Source: Terebella lapidaria (taxonomy: Eukaryota > Annelida > Polychaeta > Terebellida > Terebellidae). Taken from it: a stretch of 64,000 nucleotides of DNA. This document shows positions 34,578 to 46,802 of this stretch, one piece after another. The notes under the pieces were generated by a model that saw only the letters and a program-made list of their open reading frames with translations, made no database searches and was not told where the DNA came from. The stretch is taken from contig OX424561.1 in NCBI GenBank assembly GCA_949152475.1, positions 1,922,001 through 1,986,000 on the forward strand. The letters run 5' to 3'. How positions within the stretch are numbered: the stretch's first letter is position 1; every line of letters begins with the position of its first letter. Position numbers and translations under genes: made by a program.

Positions 34578-36700
34578 TCTGCGGGATCTTCAGAACGCCA
34601 CTGCAGCAGAAAGTCACTTTCTCTATCTCCCTGGCCGGTCGGGACACAATCTGTGTGAAACCATCGCAGGTATCACCTTGCTCCTGATAGCAGGAGCGAC
34701 AGGTAGAACTAAAAGCAAATATTTATTTGGCTAAGTGGGCTCTCTAGGAAGGAGTTTTGTCACAACTGGGCAAACTGGTTACTTGTTTGTGTGTCTTTTG
34801 TTTAAAAAAAGTTCAACTCAACTCATGCTCAAGAGGTAATCAAAACGGAGGTAGAGATAATCATAAGACCAAACTTGAAACAAATTGTTATATAATAACC
34901 ACAGACCAGACAGTAGCCGCTGGGCTCCGGTAGCTGTCTGATAGCAGAGTGATAAGGAGAGGGGCACCTGTCAGCAGGCAGCAGGTGCCCGTCCAGGTAA
35001 CGTCTGCGTAAAGGCGCCCTACACTGGCAAAACTCAGACACTTCTCCCAGGAAATCTGTGCTAAGTAGTTTTCCAGGATCATGATCGCCTGGGTGTCTCC
35101 TGGAAGGTTACCACGGTTACCAAATCTGATAGCTGGAGGTCGGGATTGTCTCTGGATCTTCTCCGTCCCGTTCCACACCTGGTCTGAGCACCCTAAATCA
35201 TGGCATTAGTCAGACTGACAGGCTATCAGCAGTGATCAGGACACAGTCCAGCTCCGGGCCCTGGATGTGCAGAGGTCAGTAGGGGGTCTGTCTGTGTTAC
35301 ATCATTGCTGTCTCTGTGGGAGGAGAATCCTGTAACCACGGAAACTGACACTGCTGCTGGTCAGTGGCAGCTCAGACATACACAGTGCCAAGTCACAAAA
35401 GTAATGCTATAGATCAGTGTCCACAATTGTCACTAGGTGGCATTCGTTGACCGCTAAATGAGCAAATTCCCACCATGGGGCAGGAATAACTAGTCCCGGG
35501 AGTAATTGTAAACATGTCGACTGGGCCCCATCACAGCTATCGCTATGGTAACTTAATCTCTGCATGTCACGAGCAGTAATTCCAGGGAATTTGATCTCAA
35601 ATCGATTGGTTCCGGATCAGAATGTGTTTTCCTGCCAGTTCAGTGAGTAGTGGAGACTGCAATGCAACTTACAATAAAAATCGGATCAATGTTGAGTAAA
35701 ATGGAGTGAAAACTGGAATGTCTAAAAATATTGAAATTTGTGTCATAATGTATCACTCAATTTACGGAATTTGACCTTAGATTTATATCGATAAATTAGC
35801 TTAGATGGTGACATTATGATTACATGATGACAGATAGTGTGAAAAAATGTTTTCGGCCATGATTATTTCATCGGAACTTCATATGTATTCCTCACAACAA
35901 TAGCCTCCAACCCTTACCCCCACTACCCCCCCCCCCCCCCCCCCACCTCAAGCTATAACCTGACACTTGAGCTAACCTGAGTCAACATTCCTGTACTTTT
36001 GACAGAATCCAGGCTGGATTTCTGTGAGCGTGTCTCCAAGAACTGTCACAATCCGACCCAGGACATGACAGGAACAACAGATCCGGGAACTGTCTGTAAT
36101 AACAAAATTGGTGCAGAGGGCGGTTTGGCAAGACTGGACTGGTCCTAAAAGTTCACTGACATGAATATTTATCATCAACATTTCAGTCACTAAAAATTAT
36201 GTTTCATTCAAAACTTTTCGTCTCCTGCTACCGTACAAAACTCTGGGTCTTGCATGAATTGTATTTATTCCCTAGTGGACATTTCGGATGTACGGGTGTT
36301 GATGGATGAGCTGGTAGGTGGAAAGGGAGAGGAGATATGGATGGGACATGGGGACTCCAGGCATTAGATTACATCATTATCTGGGCTGCCAACTTGATGT
36401 GTCAATCTGTCAACTTGTCACATACTAGTATATTTTATGATTAAATATAAATTTCTTGGAAGCCCTGTATCGAAATGCTACATCTATTTCGCTTTATATT
36501 GGAAATATCATACAGGATATGACATTAATTTGAGATAGCTTGGTTTAAATGCAACATAATTAGTTTCACTTTCTGTGGCAACAATTTTTTCTGGAATTCA
36601 GTGGATGTATAGAGCAGATGGAGAAATCTGTCATAAAAAATGCCAAGATAGTAGATAATAAATGATGCCCTGAACCTGTTTTTTTCATGGATTTGCAGTA
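34578..36700. other. Gene-free unique DNA
   Basis: No protein-like frame and no transposon ends. It holds a C run at about 35929-35945 and an X-box-like GGTTACCACGGTTACC near 35105. Composition is balanced, unlike the decayed AT-rich parts of the window. Confidence 0.45.
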
Positions 36701-36703
36701 TCT

Positions 36704-36719
36704 CTTATGGGTTTCTGAT
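36704..36719. repeat. Half copy of the CAGAAACCCAT palindrome
   Basis: CTTATGGGTTTCTGAT is the exact reverse complement of the left arm of the hairpin at 12-45 plus its flanking AT. A same-orientation partial copy (TTATGGGTTTCTGAT) lies 671 bp downstream at 37375-37389. Confidence 0.6.
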
Positions 36720-36812
36720 TTGACTAAGTAAAGTTTCTTGCCAGTTGTGTGTGTTGTGACAAATGACCATGTATCCTAGCATCAGTGATCCAGATCAGGA
36801 GATCACAGGCCC

Positions 36813-36875
36813 GCTCTGGATGTGGCACCTGCGGCTCTGGATGTGGGACCTGCGGCTCTGGATAGGAGACCTGCG
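36813..36875. repeat. Tandem repeat, about 21-22 bp, three units
   Basis: Three units of GCTCTGGATGTGGGACCTGC-like sequence. The last diverges in the middle. No coding significance. Confidence 0.8.
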
Positions 36876-37389
36876 TTTGTGCACTTGTAGGTTGAGGACA
36901 TCGTCTTTACTCAGAGACTGATGGCCATCGAGGGGAGCGATTTGGTTGCAGCGGGTCAGGATTTGGTTTAACCTCTCGGTGTGAATGATTGGTGAGAGGC
37001 TGGCATTCCCACGGGAACCACGAGGCGTGAGGGAGTGAATACACCATACCATCCTGGACGGAACCTCTTGATATCAAAGGGCTCCTGCCTCCGCAATAAT
37101 GTGTAAATATTTTATTTCCGGTCCTTCCCTGAAAATACATTTTTCAGGATTTTTGATAGACATATTGTAATAGTTTTATACAAACAGATTAAGAGCACCA
37201 AACAATGATGGTGTAGTTTTTGATAGATTCTTTAGCAACAGAAAGCCTCCAAGCAGAAAATTAGCTTCTGCTCTAAGGTAGAGCAAACATAGGATTTTAT
37301 AACTTTGATGTTGGGAACTGGGTACAATGATACCAGCTCATGAATTAGAACTCATACTATTATATAAACTCTTTTTATGGGTTTCTGAT

Positions 37390-40300
37390 GGTGCACAGTA
37401 TACTGTCACTTGAGTGAGGCCCTGAAGACCTGCATGATGTTGCAGTACAGTCCCCGCTGTAGCCGGAGTGCACACGTACGGACACCCTGCGTCTGTTTAC
37501 TCTCGCCACCTGTATGTTTGTTTGGACCACTTCTGTATGTGTTTCTCCAGCTATATTTGTTGACATATACCACAGATATTTGTTGACGAGCTGCTGAAGT
37601 CTATCTCGGGTTGCTGGGGGCGGGGCACGTGGTGTATGTGTCAGGCTTGGAGATGGGGGTCAGGTTTCCATGGTTACACGTACAGGGCCTGTGGCTCAGA
37701 CAGGCAGACGGGTCGGGTTTTGGCGCGAATCTGTGGGCGCTGGGACACGTGGTCCAACCCAGTGTCCAGAGCGTGCTGCCACCTGGTGGCTGAACCTGGT
37801 ACTAGGACTCTGACTGGAGATGGAGCTGTACATTGGTGAGAAGGATCCCAAAACGCCATGGTAACAGTAAAACCTGACCAGAGTGACTGGGTGTTGGGCT
37901 GTTGGCCGTGAGGGTGGATCTGGCCCTTGACCGTGGGTCGGGCACGTGGCCAGGTCTTGTGGGTGGTGGGGGGGAAAGGGGGGGGGGGGGGGGAGGGTAG
38001 AAGGAGGGCAATACTAGGGTCCATAGAAAGTAAAGTGCGGTGAGGTAGGATAAAAAGTATACCTTTAAATGTCCTTTCATTCAAAAAGGAAACCTTCAAG
38101 ATCTATGATTTCATGCGCAAACTGAGTTGAATAGGACTAGTGAATGGCAAAAAGTACAAATATTTTTCTGATACATTGTAAAATGTAACATGTTCATTCT
38201 GAACATTTTGTGAATTAATATTTGTCCTTCGCAACATCGCCCTAAACTCCAGATTTTTCTCCATGATCTCACAGCTGGATAGATTGTGATACAGTGAAGT
38301 TAGCCTGGAATATTTTTGTCAGGTGTGGTGTATTTACTCGGCAATGTTGCTTTGGTCCCGTATTTTAATATGAGCGAGTTTTCCAGTGGAGATAATTTGC
38401 AGACCCCCTATATAGATACAGGGACGGAGAGAAGGTAATGAGACATAACAAAAATCTTCTACGTAGACGCAAAAATATTGCATAGAGAGAATTCCGTGGC
38501 CAACGAAAGACAACAATTACAACCAGCTGTGACAAAAGTCTGAAATTTAATCATGACTGAAATTTTGTCTTGGGAAGATTTCTTGCTTCAGGACCCTGAG
38601 AAGTACTTGCAATAAATTCTATTGAAAAACTGAGGAAAAACTGCCGGAAAGAATGCTCCTTATTAACTTGCCTCATGATACTGCATACGTTTATAGACTT
38701 TATCCCCAGTGCAGGCTTGTGGATTTGGATCTAGATTTGCATCCGACATCTTTTCTGAGCCAGAGATCAGGATTTCTTTCAGAGACCATTTCGATTCCAC
38801 TTTCTAACTTCCTTTGCAGGATAAAAAATATCTGTTGACTTTCCATATTTATTTTGTAATATTATAATTCCTAGTTCTAGGAATCAAATGCTTGACAATC
38901 TAGAATGATGCTAAAAATCCACACACAGGCACATACATGTAAAATACCATAGTAAAGTAGAGTATTTTACACTGGTGCAGAGACTTGGTTGCCATGACAC
39001 CTGTTGTTCCCACAGGTAAGAGGGAATTCTTCTCTGAGCAGGTGTCTGTCAGATAAAGCTCCTTCCCGGAACTGAACACCCTCAACTCTCGCTGATATCT
39101 GGGGAATGAATGCGGATGTCTGGGAAAATTGCACACAGTTTAGCCCAGTTTGATATGTTTACATAACTGGTAATTTTGTTTTGGCCGGAAAATGTCGTTG
39201 ATCCGGGAAGCAGGGAATACATAGTCATTTTTTATGGAAAATTGGTGCCAGGAAACTGGTACTCAACACTTGCCATGGGGGGGGGGGGGGGGGAATTACA
39301 CAATCTCGCATGTTTTTATGACATTAATATTTAATGTTCAAGTGATAGGGAAGAATGGTATTTGTTCAGAGCCCTGTGACAGCATCATCAGTCATATCCG
39401 CTTTGCTGTCAGAACTCGTGGAAGTAAGGGGAAGGAGAGAGGGGGTACTTGGATAAGGGGTAAAGCATAGGATTGTAAAAGAATCTGATTCATTGTGTAT
39501 TATGATGGTAAGATAATTAATTCAGTAACTGTGGTAGTTGCTGAAATATTGGTAAAATGTTATTGAACGTATCTTCTTTCGAAATGAAGAATTGAACTTT
39601 TGACCCATTTGAGTGTGTTTAGCCGCTGTGAAATTTCTGTAAGTCCACGGGGTTGATTGCTTTGATGAGGGTCGATTGCAAGCTAAAATAATGACTATGG
39701 TTCAGACTCCTTTGTGCTGAAGAACATGAAATTTGTTTGGTGAACTGAGTGGTCTTTACTCTATAAGCTGCTGATTCGAGCCATATTCCTGAGGTGACCT
39801 GGCCCTCACCAACAATTATACTTTAAACATCCAGGCCGTCTTGTCACCACGATGATTGTAAGGTGACAATTTATGGCCAGTTTTCAGGAATGTTGTGATT
39901 TTATCGGGTCATTCGATGCTGGAATTATTGAATGACAAAATGAGGAATGGACAGACAGACGGACACCTGGCTGGACGACCCAAGAACAAGTGTCCAGCTT
40001 TAAATATCAGGTTGTGGACCCCGCGCCGTTGAAGACTTCACCCTGTGACATGATGTAAGGCGACAGTTATCACTGAACCCACAGCGTGAAATATCTTAAT
40101 GTTATTACATGTTTATGGCCAGAACTTTAGCAAACTGCATGCCATGGTGGCATTAGGCTGAAAGTTATTGCCAAACTTAGGGGCTAATTTTGACTGTTTA
40201 TTGCAAAGTAAATTCCAGGTTGCGTGAAAAGAAAACCTTGTGGAATTACATGGACTGGATATAAACACGTATTAAAGTAATTTATATTTATCTATGTAAG

Positions 40301-43300
40301 TGCTTGGCTGAGATAAATGCCACCAAGCAGAACCAGGCAAGCCATACTAACCGAGCTGTTCTCTGTTGTTCTTGATTTATATGGAGTGTTTGATAGAGTT
40401 CGCAAATTACTGGTAGATCACCGTTGCTATGACAATTACTGCTGCTAGAGTAATAAGACAACATTTATGTCTGACTGTCTGAGGTGTAATACTTGTTGTA
40501 ATTGTCAAGAGGCCATTCAAGGGAGGATTTAATTCCCTGCTTGTAGGAATAACACAGTTACACACAAAACAGCTGCTCCTATAACGGTGATCAAGAGACT
40601 TTACAATGGTTGATCGAGGACCAATTGTTGTCCACGGAGCATGTATCAGCGGCAGATATTGATATTTCCTTGTCTCCGTTAAGCAGCTTTTCCCTGTTTA
40701 TGATAGAACTCTACAGTTACAGTGATCAGACTGAGTTGTGCTTTGTCAGCTGAGGACAATAGAACTCACAGACCACTGCCCTCTCCTGGGTGATCTGAAT
40801 GTCTTCTCCGACAGCTTCATCAAAGACTGGCCATCAGAGATCACCCAGAAATCTTGTGTCCTACCACCAAAATCTGACTTCAAACAAGCCCGAAACAATC
40901 GCCTACTTTGCATAAATACAGTAGTGGATTGAGTAGTGGTCAGTCAAGCGTGACAGGATGACATTATCCGTGTAATGGCCAGCACAGATATCTGATGTGT
41001 GAGATGCCTCTGTTGTAGAATGGCCCCTGATCACACAGGAGATGGTAATGACTGTTGATTCATGTCGCTGAGGGCTGAGTTCACCGCATCCAAATGGCCC
41101 TTCCAAGAACCCTTCCTCCTCACTTTCCCTGTACATTTGGATAGTCACAAGTCACCCCATTAGGGGGTGTAGAGGGGTGGCCAGGACACAGGGACCCCAG
41201 TCTTAGACCCACTCCTTGGTCCCATTGGTACAGCCATAACTAGCAGCCAATTATGCAAATTAGCAGAGATAATGACAGTGATACTGTTTTATATGTGTCC
41301 AAACTAGGGTCATTCTCAAAGGGATTTTTAAAAGATTCGCCTGTTTATGCATTCAAATAATAAACTATGGACCCGATACAGTGCTTCTTTCACTGCTTCC
41401 AGTCTCTGGTTTTTGTTTCCTAGGTGTGAACTGGGGATGACATCAAGCCAAGGTACCTGGAGAAGTGAGTATAATGGCAAATTTCCGTCATAAAGATTTA
41501 TTTTCAAAGGGCTCTTTTCTGTGGAATAATTGAAGGTTTGTGATTTTATGTACATAACTGCTTTAGTCATAAGGTCTTGTACTCAACTTGCTGAGGTCAA
41601 GCAAACTTGAGAACAGAGCTAACAACAATTATAAACAGTAGACAAATAGGGGAGTTATCTGGCCTCAGTGGCTCTGACAGACAAAGTATGTCCTTTCGCA
41701 ATAACACAATTTCCCTCCCGTTGGTCTGCAGTCTGCTTGTTTTGAAACAATTAGAAAGGTACCCCTATATTTTGTTACCCCATTTTCTTGTGGTGGCAAT
41801 GTCGAGTTGCTCATGAAGGCAGTGTTTACCTCAGTATTTCCAGCACCAGGCAGCCACCAATTTCTGATTCGTGTTCAGTTTATGCAGCAAAATTCAAAGC
41901 CACTGAATAAATATTGCTCCCTGAGAATTCCTTAAGAAATACATTCCATAATTGCATTTAATCTAAAAATACCGATTGATATTGAAAATTAATTCCTGGA
42001 AATATGCCTGTTGGGCCAAAAACCCAATGTATATAGACTGGGCGCTAATGACAGTGACTGTTTTCATGACAATATTGTGCCAGACAATGTGAGTATGACC
42101 TTTGACCCCTCATCACATTCAAAACAAGGTTTTTGATGTACGGGCACTGTCCCCTGTCCAGACTCACTGACTACACCATTAATAAAGCCTGGTACAGCCC
42201 CCATGCTGTGTCCAGGAAACTTTGAAGTCGCGACCTTGACAGTTCAAACTAGAATTAATAAGCCTAAAATTTAAAGCACATGTTTACAAGAGTGGAGGTG
42301 TGAGACTTCACATAATTCCGGAGAAATACTGGACCAGAACTAACCATCCGCTCTCTGATGTGCTAAAGGGCATGTAAATTAGTTATGTCAACAGTAATTG
42401 GTCGCTGCCTGTGCTAACTGGAACACCCCGTACCCCGTACTCCCCCTTTTACTTGTAAAATAAATCTTGGCATTGGTCCTAATTCCAGGACCCCCCCCCC
42501 CCCCCCCTTGTGTTACTCAATACTCTTGGGAAACTGTGCTGTCCCTTCAGGATTGATTTGAACAACTGAACTCAGCAAACCGCCTGACGCATGCAGATGA
42601 GAAATAAATAGATGTTTTCTTTTTTAACAGACTTGAAATTTTATCTGGAAATGTTTACATTCTGTAGGTTTTATTTCAACAATTAGCTATCTAAAACCAA
42701 ACACAAAGATATCCAAGCAACATCATTAGTTTACAGGAAAATAATTCATTTTGAGAACCCTCACACCCCCCCCCCCCCCCTTATATATTTGAACAATATA
42801 ATAAGTAAATTTGTGATTACAAAAAGAAGAATATTCTTTTACATGTTGTTTATAGTTTTTCCATGGACCTCTGGTCCCAGTAATAAACGGTTCCTGCTAA
42901 CTACAGATACACGTATGTACACTCATCCTGGAGGTTATTGTGACAGCGTACTCCGGAAAGTAAAGCTACACCTGTGATACTGTAATCCTAATTTTGGGTT
43001 GGTGGCAATTTCCACAGACTTATAGAGGCTCTCAGGTTTGTGAGATCCCTGTCGGTGGAAGGAAGGTGGAGACATTTTCTGCTAGGCTGGCGCTGGAGAT
43101 GAAATTGGAGTCCTTGATAAGCTGGTGGTATGATCTTCTGTCACCTGTTGAATGCAGCATAATGATGGGACGTTGATGCTTGAGAAATGTAATTTATTCC
43201 CTTGATGATGAGCGAGTGAATGGAGCCAGTGTTCGGCTGATGCAGGCAGCTAGATTGATGAGCCTCTCTTCAAGGTAAAACTTAATTCCGTGGCTGCAGA

Positions 43301-46300
43301 AAATGTGTTTCTGGTGGATGTGATTTCTCTATGGAACAAGGAAGTCTCTGTATCTCTGAGTGGTTAATAACAGGTACTCACAGAATATTTGATGGCTGAT
43401 TCATTATTACTTGACATATTAAAGATGGTTCTGCATTGTGCACAGAATGAGTTGGGTATAGGTTCACCTGTGTATATCAATGCTTTGATTTTATAGGCCT
43501 CTCCTTTACAGCATAATACGGAGGATAGTGTTACAGGTACTCTACATATTTCCATGATACAGCTTAAAATATTCATGGATTTAGATGTCAGGATGTGTCA
43601 TACTTCAGGAAGATTAACCAACATGAATTCTATGGCTGTATCAAAATTAATATTTCATGAGTGACATGCATCAGGATTTATGTTTTGAAATTCATCAAAC
43701 TAGTTTTATGCTTCATATATGCCAAAAGCCTTTCGAGATGTCATAAATACCTGAACATGTTTGGCAGGAATTATATTCAAGTCCTGATTAAGTTTTAAAG
43801 ATAGAAGTAAGAAGGAAATAATATGCACTTTATTATGATGATCCGTTGCTGAGGGCAAAATGTCAATTTTGTGTCGATGTTCATTGACTTGGAAACTCAG
43901 TCGCAGGATTAGCGAACTGAGTCGAAGGCTTCATGTAAGTTTATATATGGAATTGGTTTGTCAGGTTCTGGTTTGTTGTCATCATCGAGGCTGCAGATAA
44001 ATAGTTTGGAAAAAAAAAACAGATTTCACATAGAGATGAATAAATTATTTGTATGGTTCATGTATATTCTTTATCTTTTATCTACCTCATGTAAGTTGTA
44101 ATTGCTGAGACCACACAAGCTATTTTCGATGATGACATGCAGTGTCGTTCCTCAGAGTTCATTCTCTGTTCATTGGTGTGGGTGTTAACTTGTAGGTGGA
44201 GAAGGAGGGTTTTCTCAAGCAAAGGTCATGAAGATATTAATCTTATTGATAGCTGATTGTTCATTGTCACATGTTTTTCACAGTGCAGCGTCAGGACAGA
44301 AAGGTGAATCATCTTGGTGATTGGAATTCTTCAGCTTCTATTTGAAGCTTGGCATTATTATTGTAGAGCTCAGTCGAGTGTTGTCGCATAAGATCCAGCG
44401 CACGTAGTCGTAGGCTCTCAGAGGGCGCTCACCAAAGGACACTTGCCAGTACCCGAGCGTTCAGGCCTTCAGGCACACTGTGGAAATGCGATATTTATGT
44501 GGCTGTGTACGTACAACATCAAGTGGTGGTTATGATGTGTGACTGCAGGTACATCGGTATATTACTTTCTAAACCCGACAGAGGTTACCAGTAATGCACG
44601 AGTTCCACAAATGTAAACAGATATATTCAGCCTGACTGGATTTCAAAACCATTAAAATTTAATATCTTATCGCAATTTTTTGAAAGTCTTTCAATATTTC
44701 TGTGCTTGTTAAATATTTGACTTAGTGGATGGGAAGAATGGCTGAAAGGACCCGGTTACTTTAAAATCCTCCCCAAATGCCCCCGTTACAAAAGCAATCA
44801 TTTTTCCCAGACAACTTTAGAGATTTTACCCAGGGATCTACTGTTACATACAGATTGGACAATACCCACTTACATATATTGGCTGCTGTACATGTATTGT
44901 ACCACTTAGCCCACGTCACAAATAACTGCACGGTATTTTTTCAATGTATCAAGTTGTAGTGTCTGAGTACTTGTTGCTCTGTACCCTGAGTGGGAAAGTC
45001 AACAGATCAGACCTGGCCGTAGCACAGGTACAGACAGCTAACACAATTATCTCCTGATATTGAAGTCGCCCAGTTATTACCGGTTATAGAAGTCATCCAT
45101 TTGTAAGAAGATCAAAGAGGGAGACCCGAGGGCTGGGGAAGGGGCCCTGGGGCAAATGTGTGATATCAACGCTACCCTACCCTAGCGCATAATGTATATA
45201 TCTCCATAGTTTCATTACCCTTCTAAGATTGATATTGCAAACACATTCATGTCATTTGCCCACTCAAATTAACGATTGATGAGGCTTCAGTTCCATACTG
45301 TTTTTGAAAAAAGGGTTTGAAATAAGAAAAAAAAATGGAGTTAACTTGTACATTATAGAATTGTGATTGTGCAAATTACAGTCAATGCAGTTTATGTAAC
45401 ATTATATGACAATTATAGGCACTGGAATAGCTATATATGACACTGTATTCATCTTGATTCACACCATAAATCAAGGGTGAATTTATCAATTATCATGATC
45501 ATACTCAGTTTCAAGTGTAAATTATTGCTTGGAATGTAAATATTGTAAACAAAAATTTGGTTGGAAGAGGGGGGGGGGGGGGGGAGGAATAAAATGTGAC
45601 AATGGAGAAGTTGAGATATTTGAGGAGAAGTTTTGCCGCGAGAGTTTCAATGGATGATGTCATGTGGATGACGCGTCTGTCAGGTCGCTCTTAGTCATTG
45701 AAATCGCCTCCACTTTATCTACTCAGCGAAATTTTATCTATTCATCATCCGAGTCAAAAGACTTGAATGTAACTCGCTACAAAAGTGAAAAATGAAACCG
45801 CCTACTGACTGCGCCTAAAAAAATACTGTTAAAAACGCTGGTCACGGACTGCTGGCTTCCTTTGCTATGCCAGAAATCCAAGCCCGAGTAATGATAGGCC
45901 GACGCGGAGTCCTCGCTTGAATGGAGTCAGTCGGGGGTGTCGAGGTGCAGTTAATGTGAAATTTTACAGCAGAAAACGCTGCCAGAAGGATGCAGGAATT
46001 TCACCTCGCTCATAATAATGGCATAAAAATTGTATTTTATGTGATGTGACAATAACAGTTGAAGTGTAAACGCGAAGTTCTTAGGCGTGTGAGGAATGGT
46101 GGTGGTTGAAATAACATGCCAACCACGCGGGGCTTGGAATGACAGTATTTACATGTACAGGCATTGAACAGTCTTTTTTGTGAGCTTTCAGTTGTTAACT
46201 TTTTGTTAGATGAAGGTATCACTGATGAATTAGCAAATTCCACAGCTTTGTTTAACTGGTGGAGGTGAAGTTTGTGAATGGTCAATGTAAGACGTAGAGA

Positions 46301-46788
46301 CAATTTTGGAAATAAAATATTAGACAAACTCGTCATCTTGCACAAGATACATATTTTACTATATTTACTATAGTCCATCAAAACCTTCACCTAGGAAATA
46401 TTTGCAATAAAGTTTTCTGTTATTTACCCCCCTCATAATGTAAGATATCAATACACAATATGCCCTACCGGTATTTCAGATCAGCGTCTCGACATGTCAA
46501 CATGAATATAATTATGTATTTATTTGGTCTAGTTATTATTCTCTTTCAGCAAGTGAGATGTGGTTCTGTGGAGCCTGATTATGTCACAGCAGCACCTCAC
46601 TAGTCTCTGTCAGCCTGTCAGATGTTCTCAAGGATTGATGTAAGCTGAGGATATTGACATCACCTACTGTAATTTACCCCCCTCTCCCCTTTCACCACAA
46701 GTAGAGTTATTTCACTTAAACTGTTCTATATTAGGATCAGCAAGGCAGCAGGTCATGTCTCAGATCGCGTACATGTCACATTCAACAG
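37390..46788. other. Gene-free unique DNA with long G/C runs
   Basis: About 9.4 kb with no recognisable coding sequence or transposon boundary. Long homopolymers lie at 37978-37993 (G), about 39279-39293 (G), 42491-42507 (C), about 42766-42780 (C) and about 45569-45582 (G). A DR1-type nuclear receptor site is at 42096-42108, and an ATGCAAAT octamer beside ATTA words near 41252. I see no splice-linked exons. Confidence 0.45.
42096..42108 (-). promoter_or_regulatory. DR1 nuclear-receptor-like site
   Basis: TGACCTTTGACCC is the reverse complement of a near-perfect DR1 (GGGTCA A AGGTCA). Motif match only, without a nearby promoter. Confidence 0.3.
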
Positions 46789-46802
46789 GTAACCATGGTA
46801 AC
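46789..46802. promoter_or_regulatory. RFX X-box-like palindrome
   Basis: GTAACCATGGTAAC fits GTNRCC-NN-RGYAAC exactly. No gene start is visible next to it. Confidence 0.3.
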
